Shown here: in pieces, positions 43,419 to 44,943 of the stretch
Numbering within the stretch: the stretch's first letter is position 1
How the letters are laid out: each line of letters starts with the position of its first letter
DNA from: an uncultured Prevotella sp.
GTDB lineage: Bacteria; Bacteroidota; Bacteroidia; Bacteroidales; Bacteroidaceae
Reading direction: 5' to 3'
Assembly (NCBI GenBank): GCA_902497035.1
Contig: CABVDL010000010.1
Span: 1-44,943 of the forward strand
DNA: 44,943 bases
The notes under the pieces: generated by a model
Database searches by the model: none
What the model saw: only the letters and a program-made list of their open reading frames with translations
What the model was told of the DNA's origin: nothing
Program-made: the position numbers and the translations under genes

Positions 43419-44606
43419 ATGGGACAGTTAACAGAAAAATACAAGCATTATCGTGTACCGCAGAGGTACATGGAAGAAGGTGTATATCCCTATTTCAGAG
43501 AGATTACCAGCAAGCAAGGCCCTGAGGTCATCATGGGCGGCCGCAAGATACTCATGTTCGGCAGCAACGCCTATACGGGGCTTACGGGCGACCAGCGCAT
43601 CATTGATGCGGGCAAGGCCGCACTCGACAAGTATGGTTCCGGCTGCGCCGGCAGCCGTTTCCTCAACGGCACGCTTGACATTCATGTACAGCTCGAGAAA
43701 GAACTGGCGGCCTATGAGCATAAGGATGACGCCCTGTGCTTCAGCACCGGCTTCACTGTCAACTCGGGTGTCATTCCCACCATTGTGGGCCGTGGCGACT
43801 ACCTCATCTGCGACGACCGCGACCACGCGTCAATCGTTGACGGCCGCCGCCTGAGCTTCGCCACACAGCTGCACTACAAGCACAACGACATGGAAGACCT
43901 TGAGCGCGTGCTGAAGCGTCTGCCCCATGAGGCCATCAAGCTGATAGTCGTTGACGGCGTGTTCTCCATGGAGGGTGACCTGGCCAAGCTTCCCGAGATC
44001 GTTGAGCTGAAGCATAAGTACAACTGTTCCATCATGGTTGACGAGGCCCACGGCCTCGGTGTTTTTGGCGACCAGGGCCGCGGTGTCTGCCACCATTTCG
44101 GACTGCAGGATGACATCGACCTCATCATGGGCACCTTCTCGAAAAGCCTGGCCTCGATTGGCGGCTTCATAGCTGCCGACTGGGACATCATCAACTACCT
44201 GCGCCACACCTCACGCACCTATATCTTCTCGGCCAGCGACACGCCCGCCGCAACGGCCTGTGCCCTTGAGGCGCTTCACATTATCCAGAACGAGCCCGAG
44301 CGCCGCCAGCACCTGTGGGATGTCACCAACTATGCCCTGAAGCGCTTCCGCGAGGAGGGCTTCGAGATAGGAGAGACCGAGAGCCCCATCATCCCGCTCT
44401 ATGTGCGCGACGACACCAAGACGTTCCTGGTTACCAAACTGGCTTTCGACGCCGGCGTGTTCATCAACCCCGTCATTCCTCCAGCCTGCGCCCCGCAGGA
44501 CACACTCGTGCGTTTCGCCCTCATGGCAACCCATACCAAGGAGCAGGTGGAGCGCGGCGTGATGGCGCTGAAGAAAATATTCGTCGACCAGGGCATCATC
44601 AAATAA
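43419..44606 (+). CDS. spt: Serine palmitoyltransferase (alpha-oxoamine synthase family)
   Basis: A 395-residue PLP enzyme predicted to condense L-serine with an acyl-CoA to 3-ketosphinganine, the first step of sphingolipid synthesis in Bacteroidetes. Family motifs are YGSGCAGSRFLNGTLDIH (about 68-85), the PLP-stacking His in DDRDHASIVDG, VDGVFSMEGD, VDEAHGLGVFG and the PLP-lysine Lys242 in GTFSKSLASIGG. The GSGCAGSR block fits serine palmitoyltransferase better than BioF or Kbl, though these cannot be fully excluded. Other sphingolipid genes are not in the window. The divergent lipid kinase may share control through the inverted repeat between them. Confidence 0.87.
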   Translation: MGQLTEKYKHYRVPQRYMEEGVYPYFREITSKQGPEVIMGGRKILMFGSNAYTGLTGDQRIIDAGKAALDKYGSGCAGSRFLNGTLDIHVQLEKELAAYEHKDDALCFSTGFTVNSGVIPTIVGRGDYLICDDRDHASIVDGRRLSFATQLHYKHNDMEDLERVLKRLPHEAIKLIVVDGVFSMEGDLAKLPEIVELKHKYNCSIMVDEAHGLGVFGDQGRGVCHHFGLQDDIDLIMGTFSKSLASIGGFIAADWDIINYLRHTSRTYIFSASDTPAATACALEALHIIQNEPERRQHLWDVTNYALKRFREEGFEIGETESPIIPLYVRDDTKTFLVTKLAFDAGVFINPVIPPACAPQDTLVRFALMATHTKEQVERGVMALKKIFVDQGIIK

Positions 44607-44643
44607 TAAGGCGTATCGTCACGCACGCCTCACCATACAAAAG

Positions 44644-44707
44644 ACACCTTATTACTTATAAGGTGTGCAAAAGCGGCATCGTTCCCCACAGGACGGTGCC
44701 GCTTTTG
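44644..44707 (+). terminator. Double hairpin terminator after spt
   Basis: A 9-bp stem (ACACCTTAT, 44644-44652, with ATAAGGTGT, 44658-44666) is followed by a second strong hairpin (CAAAAGCGGCA at 44668-44678 pairing with TGCCGCTTTTG, ending at 44707). The second ends in a T-rich arm and is the likely terminator of spt. Confidence 0.75.
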
Positions 44708-44943
44708 TGTTACACGCCTTTTCGGAATATTTCCCGACTTCGTCAATGCATCACCCTGAATCGGACATAAGTTTATTGGAAAATAGTCACGTACATACTT
44801 TAGCTCCTCATGGAGCTATGCTTCATCGGTGACAGTGTAGTGGCCGGCCTGGTGCCGGCCACCAGCCCTTGGAAAGACCTTTTACCCACGCCAGCGAGAG
44901 TTCCTCACGCAGATAACGCGGATCTGGCAGATGACAGTCTCTG
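44708..44943. other. Gene-free end of the window
   Basis: No coding region is seen. It holds a small hairpin (TAGCTCC, 44801-44807; GGAGCTA, 44812-44818) and the hairpin repeat at 44831-44862. The last 70 bases (to 44943) show nothing I can name. Confidence 0.5.
44831..44862. repeat. Dispersed hairpin repeat, copy 2
   Basis: GACAGT is followed by a perfect 9-bp stem (GTGGCCGGC, 44840-44848, with GCCGGCCAC, 44854-44862; loop CTGGT). It matches the copy at 26408-26442, including the GACAGT prefix and the TAG before the stem. Confidence 0.65.

Overview
The window is a stretch of Bacteroidales chromosome, most likely Prevotellaceae or a close relative. This rests on the gene content: a SusC/SusD locus run by an ECF sigma/FecR pair, GldB, GldE and PorE homologues, a bacterial serine palmitoyltransferase, and a 29-residue AURKAIP1/COX24 protein. 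It also rests on the many Bacteroidetes-type promoters (a TAnnTTTG -7 box, sometimes with TTTG about 20 bases upstream) and the lack of Shine-Dalgarno sequences. Base composition is close to 50% GC. I see no insertion sequence, prophage, integrase or CRISPR array.

Layout. Positions 1-7600 (+ strand) carry the 3' end of a tRNA-Gly and an unrecognised 182-residue protein. They are followed by the compact ssb - gldE - phosphopantetheinyl transferase - gldB - SGNH-like lipoprotein cluster, a dipeptidyl peptidase IV and trmB. Positions 7622-28594 hold a polysaccharide/glycoside utilisation locus. It runs from a divergent ECF sigma factor and FecR anti-sigma factor through a PKD-GDPD lipoprotein, an STN-containing SusC and a SusD to a beta-helix lipoprotein with a frameshifted end. 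After these come GH3, GH127, GH13 and GH78 enzymes and, on the other strand, a shortened GH115-like protein. Positions 28745-44943 are mostly housekeeping: mrp, porE, a CDF metal exporter, yaaA, a DEDDh exonuclease, clpB, a small membrane protein, htrA/degQ, rng, the AURKAIP1/COX24 protein, HU, a lipid-kinase-like gene and serine palmitoyltransferase.

How the parts work together. The sigma/FecR/STN-SusC trio is a trans-envelope signalling relay: a ligand in the SusCD transporter is sensed through the STN domain, relayed to FecR, and releases the sigma factor to activate the operon. The recognisable enzymes are all exo-acting by family (beta-glucosidase type, beta-L-arabinofuranosidase type, alpha-glucosidase type, alpha-L-rhamnosidase). 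No endo-glycanase or lyase is evident, so the substrate is probably a short, branched, plant-type oligosaccharide or glycoside. A glycerophosphodiester phosphodiesterase placed between fecR and susC is unusual and hints at a phosphodiester-bearing ligand. That substrate idea is inference only.

The most notable sequence-level observations are these. An exact 7-bp tandem duplication breaks the C-terminus of the PUL beta-helix lipoprotein. The SGNH protein has lost its catalytic Ser, block-III Asn and His together. The GH115-like protein appears to lack part of its catalytic core. A perfect 29-bp palindrome sits inside the mrp promoter. A full promoter shows that gldB must start at a TTG codon. 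Short hairpin repeats are shared between distant intergenic regions.
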